Below, in pieces: positions 1-5,912 of a DNA stretch of 8,050 bases. The notes under the pieces are model-generated. The model worked only from the letters and a program-made list of their open reading frames with translations, did not search any database and was not told the origin of the DNA. Source of the DNA: Alphaproteobacteria bacterium (GTDB taxonomy: Bacteria > Pseudomonadota > Alphaproteobacteria > Rickettsiales > UBA1997); the NCBI GenBank assembly GCA_016869695.1, contig VGDN01000049.1, forward strand, positions 1-8,050, given 5' to 3'. The first letter of the stretch is position 1. Every line of letters starts with the position of its first letter. The position numbers and the translations under genes are program-made.

Positions 1-149
1 CATTTCTCACGCCCCATCGCCTCCATCGTAGTATCAATCGCCTCATGGATCAGCGGCCAAGTATCAACAAGAGTATTGTCCCAATCGAAAATTACGGCTT
101 TTGGTTTGGGAAGTTTTGAAAGCGCCGCTCTGTTTGCTTCGAGATTCAT
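1..149 (-). CDS. HAD-superfamily hydrolase, N-terminal part (phosphoglycolate phosphatase-like)
   Basis: Only the first 49 codons are present; the gene runs off the left edge. The start is the ATG at 149-147, one base after the pheT stop, so translation is probably coupled to pheT. Residues 18-32 read AVIFDWDNTLVDTWP, which is HAD motif I: Asp22 would be the nucleophile that forms the phospho-aspartate and Asp24 the acid/base residue. The following helix (LIHEAIDTTMEAMG) fits the start of the cap region of phosphoglycolate phosphatase-like HAD enzymes, which are cytosolic Mg-dependent phosphatases. The DWDNTLVDTWP form is, to my knowledge, typical of alphaproteobacterial members. Motifs II to IV are outside the window, so the substrate cannot be named; phosphoglycolate phosphatase (gph) is a common automatic label but is not shown here. 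No Shine-Dalgarno sequence is visible in the end of pheT. Confidence 0.85.
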   Translation of the reverse strand, partial: MNLEANRAALSKLPKPKAVIFDWDNTLVDTWPLIHEAIDTTMEAMGREK

Positions 150-150
150 T

Positions 151-2484
151 TTAAACACGTAAAGACGCACCAGTTCTCACCACCGCATCAATTATTTTTT
201 TGCTGATCACCTCGATTTCATCCGAGGTTAGAGTTTTTTCCTGCGGCTGAATTTTGACGCGCAGGGCTACGGATTTTTTGCCAACAGGAATGTTATTACC
301 ACTAAAAATGTCGAAGATGCTAACCTCACGAATCAGCTGTTTATCTGCGTTAGTGATGGTTTTGATTAAATCACCAACCGCCAAATCCACATCAGCAAGA
401 AATGCAAAATCGCGTTCAACGATTGGAAGATCATTTTGTACATATGCCTTGCGGCCGCTTTTTTGTTGGGCTGGCAGCGCATCAGTAAAAATCTCAAAAA
501 TATTTACGCGCGTTTTGATATCGAGTTTTTTTGCCACTCCTGGATGCAACTCACCAAAAAATCCGACCAGATTTTTTCCGAGTGCAAGCGAGGCACTACG
601 ATGTGGATGGTAATATTTGGGAGTGTTGGAAGTGCTGAGCTGCAAGCTTTCAGCCCGTAATCCAAAATTTTCTACAACCACAAAGAAATCTTTTTTGACG
701 TCAAAAACATCAAGCTGTCTTTCGTCGTGATAGTGATTTTGTTCTTTATTCAAACCAGCGCGAAGCCCTGCAATCATTGGCTTTTGTGCAGTTCCTAGAA
801 AAACATTTCCTATCTCAAACAGCGAAAGATCAGCAAAACCACGCGCAGAATTTTTTTGGTAAACAGTGATGAGACCTGGCACCAGGCTTGGTCGCATATG
901 ATTCATCTCACTTGAAATCGGATTCTGCAAAATCAGCTGTGGATTTTTTTCACCAAAAACCTCGACGAGCTTTTCGTCGATAAAAGACCAGGTTATTATT
1001 TCGGTTAACCCTTGAGAAGCTAGGACGGATCTAGTTCTGTCGGTGATAAGTGATAAGTGGTAAGTGGTAAGTGGTTGGGATTTTATTTGGTCGTAACCGA
1101 GAATGCGCACCACTTCTTCAACTAGATCTTCCGAGGAAAAAATGTCGTGACGGTGAGAGGGAATTGTGACATCAGGAAATCCACTAAATCCAAGTTTTTC
1201 CAAAACCTCCTTCGCCTTCTGTGGCGTGGTTTCAACGCTGGTTAGTTTTTTGATTTTAGCGAAATCAAACGCGATTTTTTTTGGTTCGGATTGCTTGCCA
1301 ACAAGAATGGTTTCGCTCGCTTCACCACCACAGATCTCCAAGATCAACTGCGTTGCCAGATCAATCCCTTGCTCGCAGGAAGCCTCATCCACTCCGCGCT
1401 CAAAACGATGACGAGCGTCAGAAAGAATGTTAAGTTTGCGCCCAGAATAAGCGATCGCGCTTGGAGTGAAGAAAGCAGATTCAAGTAGGATTTCTGTAGT
1501 GTTTAAGTCACAACAAGAGACGGCTGAGCCAATCACGCCAGCCACTCCCAGGATTCTTTCTGAGTCCGCTACGACTAAAATTTTTTCGTCGAGCTCGTAA
1601 GTTTCATTTTTAAGTGAGGTGAATTTTTCACCTTCGCGCGCAAACCTAATCTCGATTGGCGCCTTTATTTTAGCGGCGTCGTAAGCATGCATCGGACGAT
1701 TTAACACATGCATGACGTAGTTCGTTACATCCACAATCGCCGAGATCGAATTCATGGAGGCGGCTTGTAGACTGTCTTTAAGCCACTTCGGAGATTCGCA
1801 GTTTTTAAGATTACGGATGGTACGAAAGGAGGCGAATGGGCAAGAGTGGTAAGTGGTAAGTGGTAAGTGGTAAGGAAATGGAAAGGCGGATTTAGTCTTT
1901 TTGATTTGGAGATTTTTCAACTCACCAATTCCGCTTGCTGCCAGGTCGCGGGCTATGCCGTAGACGCCCAAACAATCGCCGCGATTGGGAGTTACGTTGA
2001 TCTCAATTAGGGCGTCATTTAGCCCAAAAACTTCGGTGATTTTTGTGCCGACCGACCATTTCTCGTCGATCTCGATGATCCCTGCATCTTCGCCTCCAAT
2101 CCCAAGCTCACGCGCTGAACAGAGCATCCCGTTACTTTCCACTCCAGCGATTTTCGCCTTTTTGATTACCATCTGATTAGCCGGAATCACCGCACCGATT
2201 GGAGCGTAAGCAACTTTCAAACCCATACGCGCATTCGCGGCACCACAAATAATCTGCAGTGGAACCTTGCTGTCAGCGACTTCAACCATACAGATCTTCA
2301 GCTTGGTAGAGTTTTCATGCGGCTTAGCCTCAATGATTTTCGCCACCGAAAACGGCGCAAGAATCAAAGTCTCATCCTCCACCGACTCAACCTCCAAGCC
2401 AATCGCCGTCAGCTTCGTACAAATTTCCTTAAGCGATGCATTAGTGTCTAAACATTCCTTTAGTGAAGAGAGAGTAAGTTTCAT
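151..2484 (-). CDS. pheT: phenylalanine--tRNA ligase beta subunit
   Basis: This is the beta chain of the cytosolic alpha2-beta2 enzyme that charges tRNA(Phe). The 777 residues match the usual length of about 790-800. Domains in order: N-terminal segment MKLTLSSLKECLDT; EMAP/OB-fold tRNA-binding domain about 41-150, with GVESNGMLCSARELG at 114-128; VTPNRGDCLGVYGIARDLAA at 164-183; B3/B4 editing region about 215-390, with SDARHRFERGVD at 355-366; B5 domain about 400-466, ending EEVVRILGYDQI; catalytic-like core, with NPISSEMNHMRPSLVPGL at 521-538; and the ferredoxin-fold anticodon-binding domain from about 680 to the end. The ATG at 2484 is chosen because the family N-terminus starts exactly there, but no clear Shine-Dalgarno precedes it. 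Two linkers contain peptides encoded by GTGGTAA heptamer arrays (204-213 and 470-481). pheS, the normal upstream neighbour, is absent; addB is there instead. The HAD gene follows after one base. Confidence 0.97.
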   Translation of the reverse strand: MKLTLSSLKECLDTNASLKEICTKLTAIGLEVESVEDETLILAPFSVAKIIEAKPHENSTKLKICMVEVADSKVPLQIICGAANARMGLKVAYAPIGAVIPANQMVIKKAKIAGVESNGMLCSARELGIGGEDAGIIEIDEKWSVGTKITEVFGLNDALIEINVTPNRGDCLGVYGIARDLAASGIGELKNLQIKKTKSAFPFPYHLPLTTYHSCPFASFRTIRNLKNCESPKWLKDSLQAASMNSISAIVDVTNYVMHVLNRPMHAYDAAKIKAPIEIRFAREGEKFTSLKNETYELDEKILVVADSERILGVAGVIGSAVSCCDLNTTEILLESAFFTPSAIAYSGRKLNILSDARHRFERGVDEASCEQGIDLATQLILEICGGEASETILVGKQSEPKKIAFDFAKIKKLTSVETTPQKAKEVLEKLGFSGFPDVTIPSHRHDIFSSEDLVEEVVRILGYDQIKSQPLTTYHLSLITDRTRSVLASQGLTEIITWSFIDEKLVEVFGEKNPQLILQNPISSEMNHMRPSLVPGLITVYQKNSARGFADLSLFEIGNVFLGTAQKPMIAGLRAGLNKEQNHYHDERQLDVFDVKKDFFVVVENFGLRAESLQLSTSNTPKYYHPHRSASLALGKNLVGFFGELHPGVAKKLDIKTRVNIFEIFTDALPAQQKSGRKAYVQNDLPIVERDFAFLADVDLAVGDLIKTITNADKQLIREVSIFDIFSGNNIPVGKKSVALRVKIQPQEKTLTSDEIEVISKKIIDAVVRTGASLRV
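1043..1075. repeat. GTGGTAA-type heptamer array inside pheT
   Basis: Four full 7-bp units and most of a fifth: GTGATAA, GTGATAA, GTGGTAA, GTGGTAA, then GTGGT. The pheT strand reads the complement TTACCAC and makes residues 470-481, PLTTYHLSLITD, just after the B5 domain (RILGYDQIKSQ) and before the core (RSVLASQGLTEIITWSF). This is an inter-domain linker in the family, where extra residues should be tolerated. It is the most degenerate of the three arrays of this type, which suggests an older copy or relaxed constraint. Confidence 0.9.
1846..1873. repeat. GTGGTAA heptamer array inside pheT (4 perfect units)
   Basis: Four identical 7-bp units with no substitutions. On the pheT strand they encode residues 204-213, giving PYHLPLTTYH in the linker between the tRNA-binding domain with its following helix and the B3/B4 module that starts near CPFASFRTIRNL. 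Since 7 and 3 are coprime, three units (21 bp) make a seven-residue period, LTTYHLP. The perfect units suggest recent expansion or active homogenisation. Confidence 0.93.
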
Positions 2485-2488
2485 ATTT

Positions 2489-2516
2489 CAGTGCTCAGTT
2501 GTCAGTGCTCAGTGCT
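2489..2516. repeat. CAGTGCT heptamer array in the addB-pheT spacer
   Basis: Four 7-bp units: CAGTGCT, CAGTTGT, CAGTGCT, CAGTGCT, followed by a partial CAGA. It lies immediately upstream of the pheT start codon (ATG at 2484-2482), with only four bases between them. It therefore replaces the place where a pheT Shine-Dalgarno would be expected; on the pheT strand this stretch reads AGCACTG repeats. The unit differs in sequence from the GTGGTAA arrays but has the same period. Read on the minus strand it contains TGA once every three units in each frame, so in this orientation it could not sit inside a minus-strand gene. Confidence 0.88.
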
Positions 2517-2562
2517 CAGAGGTTGTGAAAGCCTGGGCACTGGGCACAGGGCACTGAACACT
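2490..2562. repeat. Imperfect long inverted repeat (hairpin) filling the addB-pheT spacer
   Basis: The two facing arrays are inverted relative to each other. Aligning 2490-2519 with the reverse complement of 2533-2562 gives about 23 identities in 30, around a loop of roughly 13 bases (2520-2532). In a minus-strand transcript running from addB to pheT this could fold into a stem ending about five bases before the pheT ATG. There is no U-run after the stem, so it does not look like an intrinsic terminator. An effect on pheT translation or mRNA processing is possible but not shown. Confidence 0.65.
2535..2562. repeat. Facing heptamer array overlapping the addB stop codon
   Basis: Four 7-bp units on the plus strand: GGGCACT, GGGCACA, GGGCACT, GAACACT. 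On the minus strand they read AGTGCCC-like, so this is a diverged copy, in the opposite orientation, of the AGTGCTC array at 2489-2516. The last unit overlaps the addB stop codon (TAG at 2563-2561), so the repeat supplies or borders the end of addB. Confidence 0.82.
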
Positions 2563-5272
2563 AAATAAATCGCGCCAGGTGTTTGTATTCACCTTCCGCG
2601 GTTTTTGTAGTTGGATTGTAAGAAGTTTTGTCGTTGGAAAAATTGGTGAAAAGTCGCTCTAGCTCTGATTTTGTAGCTTTAAGCACTTCATCCAAATCCT
2701 TCTCGATGGTCTGGATTTTGTCCGGCAACTTCCAGTAACTAACCGAAGTAATCAAATATTTGTCAGACAGCGCCAGCGCTGCGATGGTAAGCTGTGGTTC
2801 AGCCCCAGAAATCACATCTTTTTTGCTCGGTACCACACCAGTTTTGTAATCAAAAATCTGCGCATTTCCTTTGTCATCTAAAATCACCCGATCAACTCGA
2901 CCCGTAATCAAAACCTCGCCGACCTGCAGCTGGACTGGTAGCTCGACTAGATTAGTAAGACCAGCAAACTGCTCATTTTCTACCGAAAACTCCGAAAAAA
3001 TTTTTTGAAATCGTGGCAGCCAAGTCAGCCGCGCTTCTTGCGAGACGAAATATTTTTCGAACTCGGCCTGCACAAATCTCTCCAAGGATTTGTGCATGAA
3101 GCTGCCGAACTCCGCGTAGCCAGGCTCGTAATCGATCTTTGGCAACTCGTGCAAGCGCAGGATTTTTTTGGCGTAAATGCTGTACGGGTCATTGATTAGC
3201 TTGGATATCTCGGTGATCGAAAATTTTTGCGGACGGAGAGATTTTTTTGGAGATGGGCTTGCAGCCTTGATTTCTCTAACTCGCGGCGAGTTCATTTTTT
3301 TCAGCGCAGCAAAATATTTTTCACCACGATCCAAAATTACTCCGGATTTTTGGCAAAGAGTTTTGAGTTTTAGTAAAAAAGGAGACTCAATTAAAGCCGC
3401 ACCATTCCTGACTTTACAGCGTGTCAGCACCACGGATTTATTCGAAAGATAGTTACAAAAATCATAAGCATTTTGTCCAAGTTTTTGCCTGGCGTGATCG
3501 ACGCCCAAATCTTTTTTGATCTTTTTTCCCAACCAGTTTTCTGCCTCGATTTTCGGAAAATCTCCTTCGTTTAAAGATGCCACGATCACCAAATCGAAGT
3601 TAAGCAAACGTGCTTCTATGCTAGATAGAATCTGGATCGGTGCCACTGCATTAGAATGCTCGAAGTAAGTCAGTTGCGAGAGTAAAGTCTTAAACTCAGC
3701 GACGGAGTTTGGCGTCTTAATCTTCGTAAAAAAATCGGCGATTTCTTGGGCGGCAGGCTCAGAAGCAAGAAGGTCGTTCCAGGTTTTTCCGCTAAGATTC
3801 TCGGCTGATAGTGGTAAGTGGTAAGTGGTAAGTGGTAAGATGGAGTTGAGGAAAAAATCTTCTAAATCTGGTTCGGATTTTAGAACCTGCAGAATGCCTT
3901 CTAGCCCAGGATTGGTGCGGTCTTGGCGTAGGATTTTAGTTTCAAAATCTGCAGCAAAATGCGAGTAACGGCAAAGCGGATGTTTGAGTAAAGCGAGCAG
4001 CGTGTGTGAGTTAAAATCACTTTCCTTCAGCTCCAAAATAAGTAGCAAAAAATTAATCAGCGGCGAATCAAAAACATCGAGATTGCGAGCATCATTATAA
4101 GGAAGGCAAAGGCAATCAAGCTCAAGCCTGAGTAGCTTGGCGAGATCACGGTTATTCGTGATCACAGCAGACTTGCCTCGCGCTTCTTGCAAAATCAGCG
4201 CAATGATTTTCGCCTCTTCGATTTCATTCCTCGCTTCAATCAGGCAAAAATTTTTTAAAACCTGTTCAAAATCGATTTTATTTTTCTGCCACCGCCAAGT
4301 TTCTTCCGCTGGTAACATCAGAGCTGCAAGCATGTCCTGCCTGGCTTCATCGCTAGTCCTAAATCTCTCTTCAGCAATTCTTTTTGGCTGCTTTCCCAAG
4401 TTTTTTATGAGTCGGCTTAAGAAAAACTGCGGATGGTTTTCGGCGGTAAGAACCTGTTTCCAATCTCGCTGCGGTGAGCCAGATACGGGGCTCTGCGAGA
4501 ACCGCAGCGGAAGCGGAGCAGAGCCTTGTATCTGGCCATCCGCAGGTAGAGATTTTGAACAGGTTCTAAACTCCCCTTCCCACGCACCATGCAGCACCAC
4601 AAATCCATTCTTAGTTTTAGAAATAGCCTGAATCAGATTACGACTGGCAAGCACACTGCCTGTTGATCCGGCGATGATTATCGGTGCGCTAGATTTCCTA
4701 CTTGGCAGACATTCAACAAACCTTTGGATAACTAAATTTTGGTAAGCAGTGGGGAAGAGAATATCTCGCTTCAGCAAAGAATTCTTGAGCTGCGCGTAAA
4801 AACTTTTAAAGAACTCGAGAGTAATCTGACGATGCTGCGCAAGACTTGAATCATCTAGTTCAAAGAGCTTTTTACTGTCTATCTGATTACGTTCAATATC
4901 CTCAAACAACTCGCGCAACCGTAGAGCAATCTTACATGCATGCTCGAAACTCATCTCGCCAAAAACACTCTGCTTTTGGATTTCCTTCGCTAAAAAAATC
5001 AGCTGATCAATCCCATCTAAAACCTTGATCTGCAAGAGTTCATCCATCGCATCATCAGTAAAATCTTCGTAGGAAAGATCAGAAATAGCCTTAATCTCCG
5101 GCAGAAATCCATTAAAATTCCTTTGTTTAAAAACCTCGCGCAACTCACGACAGGCACGGCGATTCGGCAAGAGGATTTTCGCCTTACCAAGATCTCTACC
5201 GAAGTTTTTTTCCAACCAAAAAAACAGCGAGTCAAAAAAATGAAAATTAGCCGGAATGTTGAAAATACTCAC
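2561..5272 (-). CDS. addB: double-strand break repair protein AddB (alphaproteobacterial type)
   Basis: AddB is the non-motor helicase-like and nuclease subunit of the cytosolic AddAB complex, which resects double-strand DNA ends for RecA-dependent repair. The 903 residues are near the usual 950-1000. Visible parts: N-terminal FNIPANFHFFDSL; helicase-like motif GKAKILLPNRRACRELREVF at 29-48; AGSTGSVLASRNLIQAI at 201-217; and a C-terminal PD-(D/E)XK nuclease, with ITEISKLINDPYSIYAKKIL, FMHKSLERF (His727, Glu731), GRVDRV (Asp794), FDYKTG (Asp808, Lys810) and EPQL (Gln827). The nuclease catalytic residues appear intact. The start is GTG at 5272-5270: an in-frame TAG lies three codons upstream, and an AAGG lies nine bases before the GTG. 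About 40 residues (236-275) come from a palindromic element and 479-488 from a heptamer array. addA is not adjacent. The 5' end overlaps a plus-strand gene by 17 bp. Confidence 0.95.
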   Translation of the reverse strand: MSIFNIPANFHFFDSLFFWLEKNFGRDLGKAKILLPNRRACRELREVFKQRNFNGFLPEIKAISDLSYEDFTDDAMDELLQIKVLDGIDQLIFLAKEIQKQSVFGEMSFEHACKIALRLRELFEDIERNQIDSKKLFELDDSSLAQHRQITLEFFKSFYAQLKNSLLKRDILFPTAYQNLVIQRFVECLPSRKSSAPIIIAGSTGSVLASRNLIQAISKTKNGFVVLHGAWEGEFRTCSKSLPADGQIQGSAPLPLRFSQSPVSGSPQRDWKQVLTAENHPQFFLSRLIKNLGKQPKRIAEERFRTSDEARQDMLAALMLPAEETWRWQKNKIDFEQVLKNFCLIEARNEIEEAKIIALILQEARGKSAVITNNRDLAKLLRLELDCLCLPYNDARNLDVFDSPLINFLLLILELKESDFNSHTLLALLKHPLCRYSHFAADFETKILRQDRTNPGLEGILQVLKSEPDLEDFFLNSILPLTTYHLPLSAENLSGKTWNDLLASEPAAQEIADFFTKIKTPNSVAEFKTLLSQLTYFEHSNAVAPIQILSSIEARLLNFDLVIVASLNEGDFPKIEAENWLGKKIKKDLGVDHARQKLGQNAYDFCNYLSNKSVVLTRCKVRNGAALIESPFLLKLKTLCQKSGVILDRGEKYFAALKKMNSPRVREIKAASPSPKKSLRPQKFSITEISKLINDPYSIYAKKILRLHELPKIDYEPGYAEFGSFMHKSLERFVQAEFEKYFVSQEARLTWLPRFQKIFSEFSVENEQFAGLTNLVELPVQLQVGEVLITGRVDRVILDDKGNAQIFDYKTGVVPSKKDVISGAEPQLTIAALALSDKYLITSVSYWKLPDKIQTIEKDLDEVLKATKSELERLFTNFSNDKTSYNPTTKTAEGEYKHLARFI
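3811..3838. repeat. GTGGTAA heptamer array inside addB (4 perfect units)
   Basis: Four identical GTGGTAA units, the same unit, copy number and orientation as the array at 1846-1873 in pheT. The addB strand translates them at residues 479-488, in the context SILPLTTYHLPLSAENL. The segment lies in what looks like a surface loop between the helicase-like core and the nuclease part. The minus-strand reading of this heptamer has no stop in any frame, which makes such an array survivable inside a minus-strand gene. Confidence 0.93.
4449..4567. repeat. Palindromic element (about 119 bp) inserted in frame in addB
   Basis: The outer arms are 4449-4467 and 4549-4567; after the shared outer pair, GAACCTGTTTCCAATCTC matches the reverse complement of the other arm at 15 of 18 positions. 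The symmetry continues inward: TGCGG, GCCAGATAC and GGCTCTGC on the left match TGCGG, GCCAGATAC and GGCTCTGC of the right arm read in reverse complement. Each arm is about 48-50 nt and the central loop is roughly 4497-4517. A second nested pairing exists, CGCTGCGGT near 4467-4475 with ACCGCAGCG at 4501-4509. It encodes AddB residues about 236-275 (RTCSKSLP to DWKQVL), between VVLHGAWEGEF and AENHPQFFLSRL, where family members have a short loop. Known Rickettsia palindromic elements behave like this, but I cannot assign this one to a named class. Confidence 0.85.
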
Positions 5273-5912
5273 TAGAGTCTACCTTATTCTTTTAGCCGCT
5301 TGCGGGTCCCTAACCGCAAACAAAGAAGAATTCAAAACCTACTCCCTCATCTCAGTCAAAATCATTTACGATGGTGAGGAAAAAAAGAATGAAGCCTGCA
5401 AAATCAGCTTACGCGACACTGAGTTTAACAACGTAAAATTTCGTCACGAGAAAAATTCGGAGTTTTTTTTAGTCGAAAGTAAGCCAGGCAAAATCACACT
5501 TAACTACATGCGTTGTGGCCTCATCCTAAAAATTAATTCCGTAAATCTTAATGACTGGGGATTTTTTGCCCATCCTGATTTCGTGAATTACCTAGGGCAC
5601 GTTACCATAATTTACCAACCTGACTCAAACGAAAATCTTGAAATAAAAATCACCGACAAAATCGACGAAGCATCACATTTCCTAAGCAAAAATCATCCTG
5701 AACTAAAAAATATTCCACTTGGCAAATCGCTTTTGGTTGATGTCGCCAAAGTAAAACCGAGTGACAAGCCAAAGCCTTACTCAGCAACAACTCCAACCCC
5801 ACCCTCTCCTCCAGCAAATCCAGTAGCAACCACAACGGAAACACCTAATCCTTACTACACACCACCAACACCTTCTGCCACAGTACCTTACCGCAATCCA
5901 TATAAAAATTAG
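5256..5912 (+). CDS. Predicted lipoprotein with proline/threonine-rich C-terminal tail, unrecognised family
   Basis: 218 residues; I do not recognise the family. The N-terminus is a lipoprotein signal: MLKILTR with positive charges, hydrophobic VYLILL, then lipobox LAAC with Cys16 as the lipidated residue. The +2 residue is Gly, not Asp, so by the E. coli rule it would go to the outer membrane. Residues about 25-165 form a soluble, probably beta-rich domain with two further cysteines (Cys48, Cys87) that could pair in the periplasm. Residues 166-218 are low-complexity, rich in Pro, Thr, Ser and Tyr, with NPYY and RNPYKN near the end. The ATG at 5256 is the only upstream start (TGA at 5241-5243 is in frame); its ribosome site is weak. 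It is the only plus-strand gene: its start overlaps addB divergently by 17 bp, and its TAG abuts the tolQ stop. A T8 run at 5463-5470 (codons 70-72) could slip. Confidence 0.75.
   Translation: MLKILTRVYLILLAACGSLTANKEEFKTYSLISVKIIYDGEEKKNEACKISLRDTEFNNVKFRHEKNSEFFLVESKPGKITLNYMRCGLILKINSVNLNDWGFFAHPDFVNYLGHVTIIYQPDSNENLEIKITDKIDEASHFLSKNHPELKNIPLGKSLLVDVAKVKPSDKPKPYSATTPTPPSPPANPVATTTETPNPYYTPPTPSATVPYRNPYKN
5282..5285 (-). promoter_or_regulatory. Probable Shine-Dalgarno of addB
   Basis: On the minus strand an AAGG (within AATAAGGTAGACTC) lies nine bases before the GTG start of addB. It supports the GTG at 5272-5270 as the start, and it falls inside the signal-peptide codons of the divergent lipoprotein gene. 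Purine-rich matches upstream of the other genes in the window are weaker or absent. Confidence 0.5.

Noticed and set aside
254..660. Plus-strand open frames opposite the end of pheT
   Set aside because: They are antisense to the conserved core and anticodon-binding domain of PheT, with no signal or motif of their own.
2490..2562. Facing arrays as an intrinsic terminator between addB and pheT
   Set aside because: There is no T-run after the stem in either direction, and termination there would leave pheT without an evident promoter.
1043..3838. Heptamer arrays as a CRISPR array
   Set aside because: Units are 7 bp, contiguous and without spacers; no cas genes are present.
1043..3838. GTGGTAA as a Chi-like recombination signal read by the AddAB enzyme encoded here
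   Set aside because: The location in addB is suggestive, but tandem arrays are not how known Chi sites are arranged, and nothing in the window shows polarity relative to replication.
4137..4631. Plus-strand open frame of 164 codons opposite addB
   Set aside because: It lies fully inside a well-supported addB, has no recognisable domain, and its length is helped by the palindromic element. Treated as an antisense shadow.
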